This document shows positions 24,780-33,525 of a stretch of DNA of 64,000 bases, piece by piece. The notes below the pieces were generated by a model. The model worked only from the letters and a program-made list of their open reading frames with translations, did not search any database and was not told the origin of the DNA. Location of the stretch: NCBI GenBank assembly GCA_015075515.1, contig JABTUE010000002.1, positions 597,478 to 661,477 on the forward strand, in the 5' to 3' direction. Made by a program: the position numbers and the translations under genes. Origin of the DNA: Planctomycetota bacterium. GTDB taxonomy: Bacteria > Planctomycetota > UBA8742 > UBA2392. Each line of letters starts with the position of its first letter. Positions within the stretch are counted from its first letter, which is position 1.

Positions 24780-26464
24780 AGCCAGCCCCGGGCCTTGATC
24801 CAGGATGGCACTGTGTCCAGCACCGCCGGCTCCACGACAAACCAGTGGCCGTTCAGGCCGACAAACAGCGTATCGGCCGTCGCGCGCAAGGCCACATCAA
24901 GCCCGTCCACGGGCCAGGAAACCCAGCTTGTGCCGCCCTCGCCCGGCGGCGCCGGCTGGTCAAGCGGGCGCACCCAGAACACGTCTATCACTGGCCTCAG
25001 GTCGTACCCGGCGTGATGCACGGCCACCATGCGGCGGGCGGGCATAACGGCCATCTGCCAGGCCTCGAACATGGGCTCTTCCAGCAGCAGGCGGCCGTCG
25101 CGCAGAACGCGCAGCGATGTCGGCGTCAGTTCGACCTGTTCATCACCGATGGTGGCGGGGGTGCTTTTCGCCGGGGGTTGAGCCGCGACAGCCGGAATCG
25201 CGCCAACCGGCGGCAGCCACACGGCAGCCGGGACATCCAGCGCGCCCTCGATGCGATATCGCGCGCCATCGAGCGTGCGCGCCAGAATTTCGCCGCCGTC
25301 AAGCTCAAGCCCGTCAAGGTCAAAGGCCAGGCTGGTGATCGGCGCCAGACGATTGTCGCGCAGGCCAAGCAGCGTCAACTGGCCGTCGCGCGGGAACTGG
25401 GGGTGATCGCGGCTGGATCGCCGGTACAGCACCGCGGCCTTGCCGCCGGCCACCTGCACCGAATGTTCATGGCGCGCGTTTCCGCCGTCGCCGGACAGCG
25501 CAAACGCCGAAAGGGCGCGGCCGTCGCGGCGCAACACCAGCGATGTACGCGGGCCGGCGGCGGTGACGGTCAGTTCAAGGCCGTTGTCGAGTCTGGCCCG
25601 GGTTGCCGTTTCGCAGGGTTTGCCCTGGCGATCGGTGCGCACCAGCCGCAGGCCGCGCTGGCCCGCCAGAAACGCGTCCAGGTCGGCTCGGCGTCGCGTG
25701 GCAGCCGCACGTTCGCGCACCACCGGGTCGTTGATCACGGTCGCGGCTTGCTCGCGCAGGGCGCGCAGATCGGTGATCGCCCCCAATTCGTTGCGGCCGG
25801 CAAGAATCTGCTGCATCAGCCGCCCGCAGTCACGGATCCAGCGCGACGGGCTTTGGGCCACCACAGGCAACAGCATGTTCAGCCTGGCGTCATCTTTGGC
25901 GAACCAAAGGTGCCACAGCGCGTACAGTGCCGTGGGCGGGTAGTCACGCAGATTGGCTTGGTAATCCGGACGAGCGGCCTCGATGACCGGGTGATCAAAA
26001 GCGGTGAACAGGTCCAGTTCAAACCGGCCTCGCGCCAGGGCCTCCACGATGTAGAGCGACCGCACACAAAAGCGCAGCGGGTTGGCCGGGTCGCCCGGCG
26101 CCAGACCGCCAAGATCTCCGGGGCGGGGCGCCTCAAACAGATCGCGCTGGTGATCCCAGACCACGATGGCCGGCCGGGCGCCGGCCAGTCGGGGCGAAGG
26201 CACGTGCACATGCAGCACGTCGCCGTTATCCAGCGCGTGCATCGGGGCAACGTTCAGAAACGGTCCCCACAACAGCAGGCGATCGGCACCGCGCGAGGCC
26301 GCGACCGCGGCCTCAAACAGGTTCGGCGCGTCCAGAAACCCTGCCGATCGCATGCCGGCAAGTTCGGTGGCGGCGTCAGGAGCAAGTTGCGCCGCCGCCG
26401 TGGGCCACGGGTGGCCGTGCAGGTCGGCCCATTCTGCGGCAAAGTCGCGCGATTCTTGGGCCAA
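24776..26464 (-). CDS. Unknown 562-residue protein, second gene of the XRE-regulator operon
   Basis: The start is TTG at 26464, chosen because AAGGAGG lies four bases before it and the upstream stop is only 21 bases away; the next in-frame ATG is about 37 codons later. The protein is soluble. The first half is helical with repeated Trp/Leu/Asp patterns, and the second half (about 280-562) has short beta-strand repeats with alternating DG turns (LVLRRDGRALSAF, QLTLLGLRDNRLAP, TSLRVLRDGRLLL) that could form a propeller or beta-sandwich. I recognise no family. Co-transcription with an XRE-TPR regulator suggests a sensor or effector partner. Confidence 0.7.
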   Translation of the reverse strand: MAQESRDFAAEWADLHGHPWPTAAAQLAPDAATELAGMRSAGFLDAPNLFEAAVAASRGADRLLLWGPFLNVAPMHALDNGDVLHVHVPSPRLAGARPAIVVWDHQRDLFEAPRPGDLGGLAPGDPANPLRFCVRSLYIVEALARGRFELDLFTAFDHPVIEAARPDYQANLRDYPPTALYALWHLWFAKDDARLNMLLPVVAQSPSRWIRDCGRLMQQILAGRNELGAITDLRALREQAATVINDPVVRERAAATRRRADLDAFLAGQRGLRLVRTDRQGKPCETATRARLDNGLELTVTAAGPRTSLVLRRDGRALSAFALSGDGGNARHEHSVQVAGGKAAVLYRRSSRDHPQFPRDGQLTLLGLRDNRLAPITSLAFDLDGLELDGGEILARTLDGARYRIEGALDVPAAVWLPPVGAIPAVAAQPPAKSTPATIGDEQVELTPTSLRVLRDGRLLLEEPMFEAWQMAVMPARRMVAVHHAGYDLRPVIDVFWVRPLDQPAPPGEGGTSWVSWPVDGLDVALRATADTLFVGLNGHWFVVEPAVLDTVPSWIKARGWL

Positions 26465-26485
26465 GGCGCCTCCTTGGGCGCGACA

Positions 26486-27994
26486 CTAGGTTGCGACTTT
26501 GGGCACGGCAAGATCGCTGCCAGCCCGCAGGGCCTGGTAGCCGGCAGCCCGGTGGGCCTCAAAGAACCGTCGCGCTTCGCGGCGCAAATCGCGGTGCCCC
26601 AGTTCCAGTGCATTGCGGTAGTGCAAAGCCCGCACCAGCAAAAGCGTGCGCGCCGGCCGGACGGGCCGGGTGATGGCGGCTTCCGCTGCGCAAAGGGCGC
26701 GGCGGGCCGGCTCGGCACGACCCAGCAGGCGCAGCAACTGGGTTTCAAACACATGCAATTCCTGTTCCGTAGTAGCCTGCGGGTGTTCCAGCGCCCGGCG
26801 GCGCAGGCGGTCAAACCTGCCGCCCTCGTCACCGCCGGAACGAACTTCGGCAAGCAAACGGGCGTAGTCTTCCACATAGGCCAGCGGAGCCAGATCGGCG
26901 CTTTGGCCCCGAACCTTGTCGCGGTATTTTAACGCCCGCCGCAGATAGCCGGCGTCGGCGCGATAGATTGCAAAATACAGCAGATTCATGGCCTTGACCT
27001 CGCTCTCACCACCGAAGTCAAAAGCCTCGTCAGGCTGCACCAGCCCCGCGTACAAAAGCGCAAACGCCAGCATGTGGCGTGTGGCACGCACGCGCGTGGC
27101 ACCGGTTACATGCGGCTGCCAGCGTTGCATGCGTTCGATCCCCTCAAACAGGCGCAGATGGTTGGTCATGTAATGGCCGGTCAGAAACGCCAGAAACGGG
27201 TAGCTCTCCCATTGTTTGCCCTGTTCCGGCACAAGTTCCAGGGCGGCCAGACACAATGATAACGCTTGCTGTTCCCGGCCCGCCTCAGCCAGCAAAAAAG
27301 CCAGACGTATGGCTTCCTCCAGGTCACTGGCACCGGTAAACAGACCGTCGCCCATGGAAAGGCGGAACACACGCTGCTGGTGGCGCAGCGCGGCCTGCGG
27401 GTTGCGACGCATCAATTCATATTTGGCGCAGGCGCGCTCGACCCGGTACTCAAGATCGGGGGCGTCACAGAAGCGGCGAACTTGGCCTATCGTGCTGTGC
27501 AGTTCGGCCGCGCGATCCACATCAGTGCGATTCATCGCGTCGTCAATGTCTTCCAGCAGGCGGGAAAGCACCGGTTCGGCGTGCTCCTTCAGCCTGCGGC
27601 GCAATGACTCAAACCGGTGCAGCGCGTCGTCCAGGTCACGCAACATCCGCAACTGGTTCTTGCCGGTCAGCGCGCCAAGGCGCGCGTGCGCCACGCTGTT
27701 CATGGCCTCGACCAGTTTCAGCAGATCGCCGGCCATGGCCGAGGTGTGCCCCGGCACATTGGTGGTCCAAGGCACGCCCTCGCCGGTCAACAGCCAGATC
27801 GGATTGACTCCAAAGTGGGTCGCCAGTTCGCCGCAAAAGCCCGCCGGCACGCGCGTACCGCGAAAATAACGCGACACGCTGGCCAGAGGCGTGCCTGTAC
27901 GGCGGGCGATCTCGGACAGACTGTACCGCTCGGCCAGTACACGCAGCCGGCGCTGCAGAGCCTGATGCGAGGCCGGACTCTCTCGATTCCGCAT
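26486..27994 (-). CDS. XRE-family regulator with C-terminal TPR-like helices
   Basis: The ATG at 27994 gives 502 residues; an upstream in-frame TTG would start inside the divergent promoter. Residues about 20-70 are an HTH of the XRE/Cro type (LSEIARRTGTPLASVSRYF, then LATHFGVNPIWLLTGEG, the usual end of such domains). The rest is all helical with TPR-like pairs, resembling regulators that sense a peptide or partner through a TPR domain. It is divergent from the propeller gene, with a 22-base palindrome in the shared promoter region, and probably regulates itself and that gene. Two unknown genes follow in the same operon. Confidence 0.82.
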   Translation of the reverse strand: MRNRESPASHQALQRRLRVLAERYSLSEIARRTGTPLASVSRYFRGTRVPAGFCGELATHFGVNPIWLLTGEGVPWTTNVPGHTSAMAGDLLKLVEAMNSVAHARLGALTGKNQLRMLRDLDDALHRFESLRRRLKEHAEPVLSRLLEDIDDAMNRTDVDRAAELHSTIGQVRRFCDAPDLEYRVERACAKYELMRRNPQAALRHQQRVFRLSMGDGLFTGASDLEEAIRLAFLLAEAGREQQALSLCLAALELVPEQGKQWESYPFLAFLTGHYMTNHLRLFEGIERMQRWQPHVTGATRVRATRHMLAFALLYAGLVQPDEAFDFGGESEVKAMNLLYFAIYRADAGYLRRALKYRDKVRGQSADLAPLAYVEDYARLLAEVRSGGDEGGRFDRLRRRALEHPQATTEQELHVFETQLLRLLGRAEPARRALCAAEAAITRPVRPARTLLLVRALHYRNALELGHRDLRREARRFFEAHRAAGYQALRAGSDLAVPKVAT

Positions 27995-28004
27995 GCGGGC
28001 GCCC

Positions 28005-28058
28005 ACCCTATCAATACTGAAAGGGTAGATTGTTCGGCTTGCTACAACAACCCTATTG
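28005..28058. promoter_or_regulatory. Operator-like palindrome and extra half-site between divergent genes
   Basis: ACCCTATCA (28005-28013) and the inverted TGAAAGGGT (28018-28026; reverse complement ACCCTTTCA) form an imperfect 22-base palindrome with one mismatch. A third half-site ACCCTATTG lies at 28050-28058. The arrangement, 11 bases from the regulator ATG and 33 bases from the propeller ATG, fits binding by the XRE protein. This is inferred from symmetry and position. Confidence 0.55.
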
Positions 28059-28090
28059 ATTTCGGCAGACTGGGTACAAGGAGGCAAACC

Positions 28091-30139
28091 ATGAAAACCA
28101 CACTGCTGATTCTGACCCTTGTCTGTGCGCCGCTGCTGGGGGCCCAGGACCTGCGTTCAGTGTTCAGCCACCGTGGCGTGTGTGTTACCAACGCGCTGGG
28201 GCATGACGCCGCGGGCAATCTGTATACAGCCGCCGGAGGCACCGGGCCCTACGGCAACAACCAGACCTTCTACCCTGGGCCGCTGAACAACCAGGCCCAG
28301 AACCTGCCGGAATGGGGCTTCATTGTTACCAAACATGCGCCGGACAACACCCTGCTGTGGTGGCGCGGCTTTTCCATGGATCCCACGGCAACCTGGGCAC
28401 CGGGCAACCAGGAACTGCTGGTGTACGACATGGCCGTGGCCGCAAACGGCGACCTTTTCATCGTGGGGTGTTTCGCCGGAACCGTGGACTTTGATCCCGG
28501 GCCGGGCCAAGCCAACACCACGGCCAGCACGACACTGGGAGCTGACGCTTTCAATGCCTTTTTGGTCAAGCTGGACACAGGCGGCAACTTCCAGTGGGTA
28601 CGCCACTGGCAAGGCAACACCGAGGCGCTGACTGTTTGTGTGGCGCCGGGCGGAAACATCTATGTCAGCGGAACGAGCGAAGGCGGTCCGGTGGATCTGA
28701 ATCCGGGTGCAGGCCAGCAGATCATTACGGAACTGCCCGGCAACTACCCCTGGGCATCGGCATGGGTCTGCGGTCTGGACAATGCCGGCAATTACCTTTG
28801 GGGGCACTATTTGACGGTTGACACCACGGCCACGCGCCAGACCGCAAGCATTGAGATTGCCCTGTTCTTCGACAGTGCCGTGGACTCGGCGGGCAACCTG
28901 ATACTGGGCGGCTATTTCGGAGGCTCCATGATCATCAGCAGCAACCCAGCCGACTACGACCCGAACGAATTGGTAATTCTGACTGAAGGCACCCCGCGCC
29001 CGCGTTTTGTAGGCAAGGGCAACACAAACATGCTGGTGGTCAGTTATGACCCGGCAGGCAACCGCCGCTGGTTACGGCACTATGGAACGGAATTGACCTA
29101 CTCGCTGGTGGGAAACCTGGGCTGGGGGGTAGCCGTGGATGACGATGATTCGGTCTATTTTACCGGCGGGTTCTGCGGCAGGGTCAGCTTCGACCCGCCC
29201 ACGGGCGCAATGCTGGACAGCCACTACAATCCCGCCGGCAGCGGCCGATACGTCGGCAGCATCATGGTGCAAAAGCTGGACTCCAGCGGTAATCATCAGT
29301 GGGTTCACGGATTCAATGCCCTGAACGCCACGAACAACGACATGAATATTGGCAAGCGGGTGATTGCCGACAGCACCGGCGTGGTGCTGGGCGGCATTTT
29401 CTGTGAGAGCGTAGATCTGGATCCGTCGGCCGCCAGCGCCGTGCACAATCCGGCTGCCGGTCACTCGTTTCTGGCCAAGTACAACAAGCAGGGCCAGTAT
29501 CAGTGGTCCGTCAACTTCGGATCCTCAACCACAACAGGCTGGAGCCAGTACCCGGGATCAGACATCAATGCCCTGTCCTTGACCGGCGCCCATCGTCTTG
29601 CCGTTGGCGGCCACTTTAACGTGGATTTTCTGGCGCCCGGCCCAACCACCCAACAACTGCTTACGCCGTACAACGGCCAAGCCACGTCCTGGATCATGAC
29701 AATGGACCAGACCAGTCTGCACGCGCCGTTGCAGATTGACCAGACATCGCTGGCGCCTCTGTCCGTGGGGCAACCCGTTGTGGCTCCGTTCACCGCTTCC
29801 GGCGGCAGCCAGATCGGTCTGATCTGGAGTATCAGCCAAGGCAGCCTTCCGTCCGGCGTGAGCCTTTCATCCACTGCCGGTCCGGCCATCCAGGTTGTCG
29901 GCATGGCCACACAGACGGGCATGGGCCAGTTCGAACTGACCGTACAGGATGATCTGGGCAACACCGCCAGCCGCGCGTTCCAGTGGGTGGTCGCCAGCCC
30001 GCCGTTGCACAAGGGCGGAGGCGGAGGCTCCGGCGGCGGAGGCTGCACCGCCGCTGCGCCGCGCGCCACACTGTTTGCCCTGCTGCTGCCGGGATTCATG
30101 GCGCTGCGTCGCAGAAAATGTCAACCGGCAACGCACTAA
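28091..30139 (+). CDS. Secreted beta-propeller protein with Ig-like domain and Cys/TM C-terminal anchor
   Basis: The ATG at 28091 follows AAGGAGGCAAACC and encodes 682 residues. The signal peptide MKTTLLILTLVCAPLLGA is clear. The body has at least four blade motifs ending in DPG-like turns (VDFDPGPG, VDLNPGAG, VSFDPPTG, VDLDPSAA), alternating with GNFQWVRHW-type strands. A putative Ig domain of the He_PIG type spans roughly 550-635. The C-terminus is GGGGGSGGGGC, a hydrophobic stretch, then RRRK: a sorting or anchoring signal. It should be displayed on the cell surface. The divergent XRE regulator probably controls it. Confidence 0.85.
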   Translation: MKTTLLILTLVCAPLLGAQDLRSVFSHRGVCVTNALGHDAAGNLYTAAGGTGPYGNNQTFYPGPLNNQAQNLPEWGFIVTKHAPDNTLLWWRGFSMDPTATWAPGNQELLVYDMAVAANGDLFIVGCFAGTVDFDPGPGQANTTASTTLGADAFNAFLVKLDTGGNFQWVRHWQGNTEALTVCVAPGGNIYVSGTSEGGPVDLNPGAGQQIITELPGNYPWASAWVCGLDNAGNYLWGHYLTVDTTATRQTASIEIALFFDSAVDSAGNLILGGYFGGSMIISSNPADYDPNELVILTEGTPRPRFVGKGNTNMLVVSYDPAGNRRWLRHYGTELTYSLVGNLGWGVAVDDDDSVYFTGGFCGRVSFDPPTGAMLDSHYNPAGSGRYVGSIMVQKLDSSGNHQWVHGFNALNATNNDMNIGKRVIADSTGVVLGGIFCESVDLDPSAASAVHNPAAGHSFLAKYNKQGQYQWSVNFGSSTTTGWSQYPGSDINALSLTGAHRLAVGGHFNVDFLAPGPTTQQLLTPYNGQATSWIMTMDQTSLHAPLQIDQTSLAPLSVGQPVVAPFTASGGSQIGLIWSISQGSLPSGVSLSSTAGPAIQVVGMATQTGMGQFELTVQDDLGNTASRAFQWVVASPPLHKGGGGGSGGGGCTAAAPRATLFALLLPGFMALRRRKCQPATH

Positions 30140-30282
30140 AGGGGCGGGGCTCCGGCGGCGTACAACTGATCCCCACAACAGTTGCCGCCCTGGGCAGTCC
30201 GGATAGGACGCGGACGCACAACTTGTTCAGTTTCCTGCCCGGAGCTGCGCCGGGGCCCCTGATGTCCCCATGTACCCGCAGG

Positions 30283-31737
30283 TCAATAGCGTGCCAGAAC
30301 CCACTGGCGCCACTGGGCTTCGAGTTCGTCGGCGGATTTGCCAAAGGCGGTTTCCAGTTCCTTGGCGCGCTCGTCTTTGGGCGCGGCGGGCTTGCCCAGC
30401 CACTTGCGCGCCTGTTCGGGGTACTGGCTGAAGAAAAACTCCATCAGCGCAAAGGCCTTGGCCGCCGCGGACTGGTTGACATCGTTGGTTTCCATCACCA
30501 GCAGCCGCGCCAGTGGCGGGTCAACGCCGAACACCACGTCATTCAGCGCGACCTCGCGCAGCAGTTCGGGACTGCCGGATTTTTTGGTGAACTCGGGGAT
30601 CACTTCGTGGCTGCTGGCGGTGGCCCCTTTCTGCTCGATTGTGTAACGCACCGTGGAAGTGCTGCCCAGCACCTGTGACGTGACCAGATAGCTGAAACCC
30701 ACGGTAATCCACGGCGGCGTGTCGGGACCCTTGCCGCGCGAAGCATGCAGAACCTGAATCGCCGTGCTGTTGCCGATCATGTCATCGGCCGATGCGTCCA
30801 ATACACCGCGGGTCATGAACCCCCAGGGGTCGCGCATGAACGTGCCCTGCAGCTTTTTGGTGAACTCAAGGTTGTCGCCTTCCAGTTTCATCACGCGCGT
30901 CAGCATCGCCTCCCACATCGGCGTCGTGTTCACCTGGGTCAGGGTCATGCGGCGTCCGGCGCCAAAGGGCTGATCCTTGACGCCCAGAATGTCCATCGCG
31001 CGGCGCATGTTGGCCTCGGCATGGCGGTGCATCATTTTGGCGCGGGTTTCGTCCACACTGGTGCGCACGACCAGAAAGGCGCTCTGGCGGCGCCAGAAGC
31101 GCGCGCCGATTTCTCTGGCCTGGGCGTCTTCGCCGGCCAGCTCTTCGCCGAAGGTTCCGGTCTCGACGGCCTTTTTGCCTTCGTCGCGCCAGGCTTTGGC
31201 GAAATCAGGCACCCAGTCGGCGTCGCCACGCACGTGCTCGCGCAGTTTGCGGGCTTCGGCGTCATCGGGCAGGTAATAAAGCACGTACAGCGCGGCCACG
31301 CGGCGGGCGGTTTCGTCTCCGGCGCGGCGGGCGTCTTCCATCAGGCGCCTGCAGCGTTCGGCGCAGCGCGTGAATTCCTTGGTCTTCTTTTCGTCGGGTT
31401 TCTTGCGCGCCTCGACCAGAGCGCGGGCGTCCAGAACTTCCTTGTCCGGCAGCAGTTTGTCAGGCACCCACTGGTTCTGACGGCGCTGGTAGCCCAGACC
31501 TTTCCAGGCCTTGGGCAGTTCCGGCGCGAACTGCAGGGCACGGTCGTACTGCTTGCGGGCGTCAAGGTACACCTGGGCCTTCTTGTACTCGTCACCCATG
31601 TCGGCGTGCTTGTCGGCCAGATACTCCCACAGCCGGGCGAGTTCCTTCTCAAACTCAAAGGGCGGCGGCTCCTTGGGCTGGGCCACGGCACAGGGCACAA
31701 CCAGCAGCAACAGCAAGACAGCGGAAAACAGGCGCAT
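30283..31737 (-). CDS. Secreted TPR-like protein of unknown function
   Basis: Starting at the ATG at 31737 (signal peptide MRLFSAVLLLLLVVPCAVA), the protein has 484 residues. The N-terminal part has TPR-like helices (YKKAQVYLDARKQYDRALQF, PELPKAWKGLGYQRR), then a charged linker and a larger mixed domain with FWRRQSAFLVVRTSVDET. The C-terminal section, with DASADDMIGNSTAIQVLH and LMEFFFSQYPEQA, recalls peptidase-like domains in secreted planctomycete TPR proteins, but the HExxH motif is absent, so a catalytic role is unsupported. It is probably periplasmic. The genes around it are unrelated, and it is likely transcribed alone. Confidence 0.7.
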   Translation of the reverse strand: MRLFSAVLLLLLVVPCAVAQPKEPPPFEFEKELARLWEYLADKHADMGDEYKKAQVYLDARKQYDRALQFAPELPKAWKGLGYQRRQNQWVPDKLLPDKEVLDARALVEARKKPDEKKTKEFTRCAERCRRLMEDARRAGDETARRVAALYVLYYLPDDAEARKLREHVRGDADWVPDFAKAWRDEGKKAVETGTFGEELAGEDAQAREIGARFWRRQSAFLVVRTSVDETRAKMMHRHAEANMRRAMDILGVKDQPFGAGRRMTLTQVNTTPMWEAMLTRVMKLEGDNLEFTKKLQGTFMRDPWGFMTRGVLDASADDMIGNSTAIQVLHASRGKGPDTPPWITVGFSYLVTSQVLGSTSTVRYTIEQKGATASSHEVIPEFTKKSGSPELLREVALNDVVFGVDPPLARLLVMETNDVNQSAAAKAFALMEFFFSQYPEQARKWLGKPAAPKDERAKELETAFGKSADELEAQWRQWVLARY

Positions 31738-31886
31738 GAAGTCTCCAGACCGGCAACCGGGGCAACCGCAGGGCACAAAACACCGGTTGTCGGCCTGGCC
31801 GCCGAAAGCCCGGTCGCACGTTCGCGCCCGCCTGCCAGTATGTATTTCTTACGGCCCGCGGCTTACGCCAAACCCGCGTGCATCGT

Positions 31887-33425
31887 TTATGCCGGCAGCG
31901 CCGCCGCAATCCGCGCCGCTGCCACCCGGCCCGTTTCCGCCGCACCGTTCATGTAGCCTTGGGAACCCAGACTGCAGTGCTCACCGGCGAAGTACAGATC
32001 CCCCACCGACGTGCCCTCGTGGCCGCGAATCGCCGTCCACTGGCCGGGGCGATAGGCCGCGTAGCTGGCCAGCACAAAACGCTCCTGGGGCCAGTTCATG
32101 CGCAGCGACTTGCCGTTAAGCACGCGCTGAACACCCGGAAAGGCGGGTTCCAGGCGCGAAACCAGTCGCTCGATCTGGTTGGCCGGCGTGCCCAGCGCCA
32201 TCATGTCGCACATCGAGCCGCCCGAATAAAAGGTCAGGCCGGCCGGGCCCTGCACCGGGTCGGCGCCCTTGCCCCATTGCAGGCGCGAGTTGTCCCACAC
32301 CAGTTGGAACGGTTCGTCACTGAAGATCCCGCCGGAGTAGCCCGTGACGCGCCAGGGGCGCCGATCCGTGCCCACTATCAGTTTGCCGTTGCGGCCATAG
32401 CCGAGCTCGACAATCGCGCGGCGCTTGGCCGGCGGCAGTTCAACGCGCAGTTCAAGCTCACGCAGAATCGTAAACGGCAGCGCCAGCACCACCACATCAA
32501 AGGCTTCCTCAACCGCGCCGCGCGGCGTGTCAAAGACCAGCCTGAACGGCTTGGGGCCGCTGACGCGCGCCAGCCGGTGCTCCAGCCGGATCGTGCCCTC
32601 CAGACGGCGCGCCAGTTCTTCGCACAAGCGCTCGTTGCCGCCGCGCACCTTGTAGCGTTCATCGCTTTCACCAAAGGGTTCAAACGGGCTGCCGGACGGC
32701 GCCAGCAGACACAGCATGTTCAGGCATGACTGGTCGGCGGCATCCAGCCCGTACTCGGTGACGAACGCAACCTCGATCAGCGCGCGCAGCCAGCCCGTGC
32801 AGCCGATCGCCTGCAGATAGTCTGACAACGATGTCGCGTCCAGCGCCGCGAAGTCGGCGTTCTGGCGCGCGGCGTCGGGTTCCAGACCCGCCAGTTCGGC
32901 GTCGGATTCGATGCGCCGGGCAAAGGGCTTCAGCGCCTGCACGACTTCAGTGTCGCTGACATGGCGGCCGCTGAAGTACCAGGCGTTCTCGATCACGCCG
33001 TGGTCGTCACGCATGTCCAGCAGCGGCAGCCCGAACTCCTTGCACAGGGCCAGCACGTCTTCATGTCCGCTGTCAATGAACTCGCCGCCCAGTTCGGTCG
33101 TCAGCGCCGGGCCCAGCAGGCCCGTCTGGCTGCGCACGCGCCCGCCGGCACGTGTCGCGGCTTCGAACACCGTGGCCCGCAGGTTCTGCTTGCGCAACTG
33201 CCAGGCGCAGTTCAGCCCCGCCAGACCGGCGCCGACAATGCCGATACGCGGCTGGACGCGCGTGGGCGCGTTGCGGTCAGGAGCAGACGCGCAGGCTGCC
33301 ACGGCCAACGCGCCCGCCGCAGCCCCGGCGTGCAGAAAACGCCGGCGCGCCGGTGCCGGAAAATCGCCGGCTGCGGCCTGGCGCAGCAGGGTGCGAAACC
33401 TTGAAAACAGCGGTGTGCGGGCCAT
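31887..33425 (-). CDS. Tat-exported flavin amine oxidase
   Basis: This 512-residue protein starts after CGGAGGTTTTC. The N-terminus has a twin-arginine signal (ARRRFLHAG) and a lipobox-like VAAC, so it is likely a Tat-exported lipoprotein. The dinucleotide-binding motif GIVGAGLAGLNCAWQLRK is followed by VFEAATRAGGRVRS, both typical of the FAD-dependent amine oxidase family. Near the C-terminus LYFAGEHCSLGSQGYMNGA matches the family FAD-binding end. It should oxidise an amine or amino acid to the imine with hydrogen peroxide release. Polyamine, monoamine and amino-acid substrates cannot be distinguished here. A secreted beta-helix gene lies upstream, 100 bases away. Confidence 0.88.
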   Translation of the reverse strand: MARTPLFSRFRTLLRQAAAGDFPAPARRRFLHAGAAAGALAVAACASAPDRNAPTRVQPRIGIVGAGLAGLNCAWQLRKQNLRATVFEAATRAGGRVRSQTGLLGPALTTELGGEFIDSGHEDVLALCKEFGLPLLDMRDDHGVIENAWYFSGRHVSDTEVVQALKPFARRIESDAELAGLEPDAARQNADFAALDATSLSDYLQAIGCTGWLRALIEVAFVTEYGLDAADQSCLNMLCLLAPSGSPFEPFGESDERYKVRGGNERLCEELARRLEGTIRLEHRLARVSGPKPFRLVFDTPRGAVEEAFDVVVLALPFTILRELELRVELPPAKRRAIVELGYGRNGKLIVGTDRRPWRVTGYSGGIFSDEPFQLVWDNSRLQWGKGADPVQGPAGLTFYSGGSMCDMMALGTPANQIERLVSRLEPAFPGVQRVLNGKSLRMNWPQERFVLASYAAYRPGQWTAIRGHEGTSVGDLYFAGEHCSLGSQGYMNGAAETGRVAAARIAAALPA

Positions 33426-33525
33426 GAAAACCTCCGGTCGGGGCGCAGAGTCTAACCATGCGCCCCGCCGGAGTCATGCGACATCGCGGTTGTCCGTCGC
33501 GGCCGCGGATCCTGGTTTCACCGGC

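Noticed and set aside
24740-26932. 730-residue open frame antisense to the 562-residue and XRE genes
   Set aside because: Low-complexity Arg/Gly/Gln-rich product; the minus-strand genes have strong ribosome binding sites and coupled ends.
30140-30282. Possible small gene between the propeller and TPR genes
   Set aside because: No open frame with a ribosome binding site or plausible protein sequence was found.
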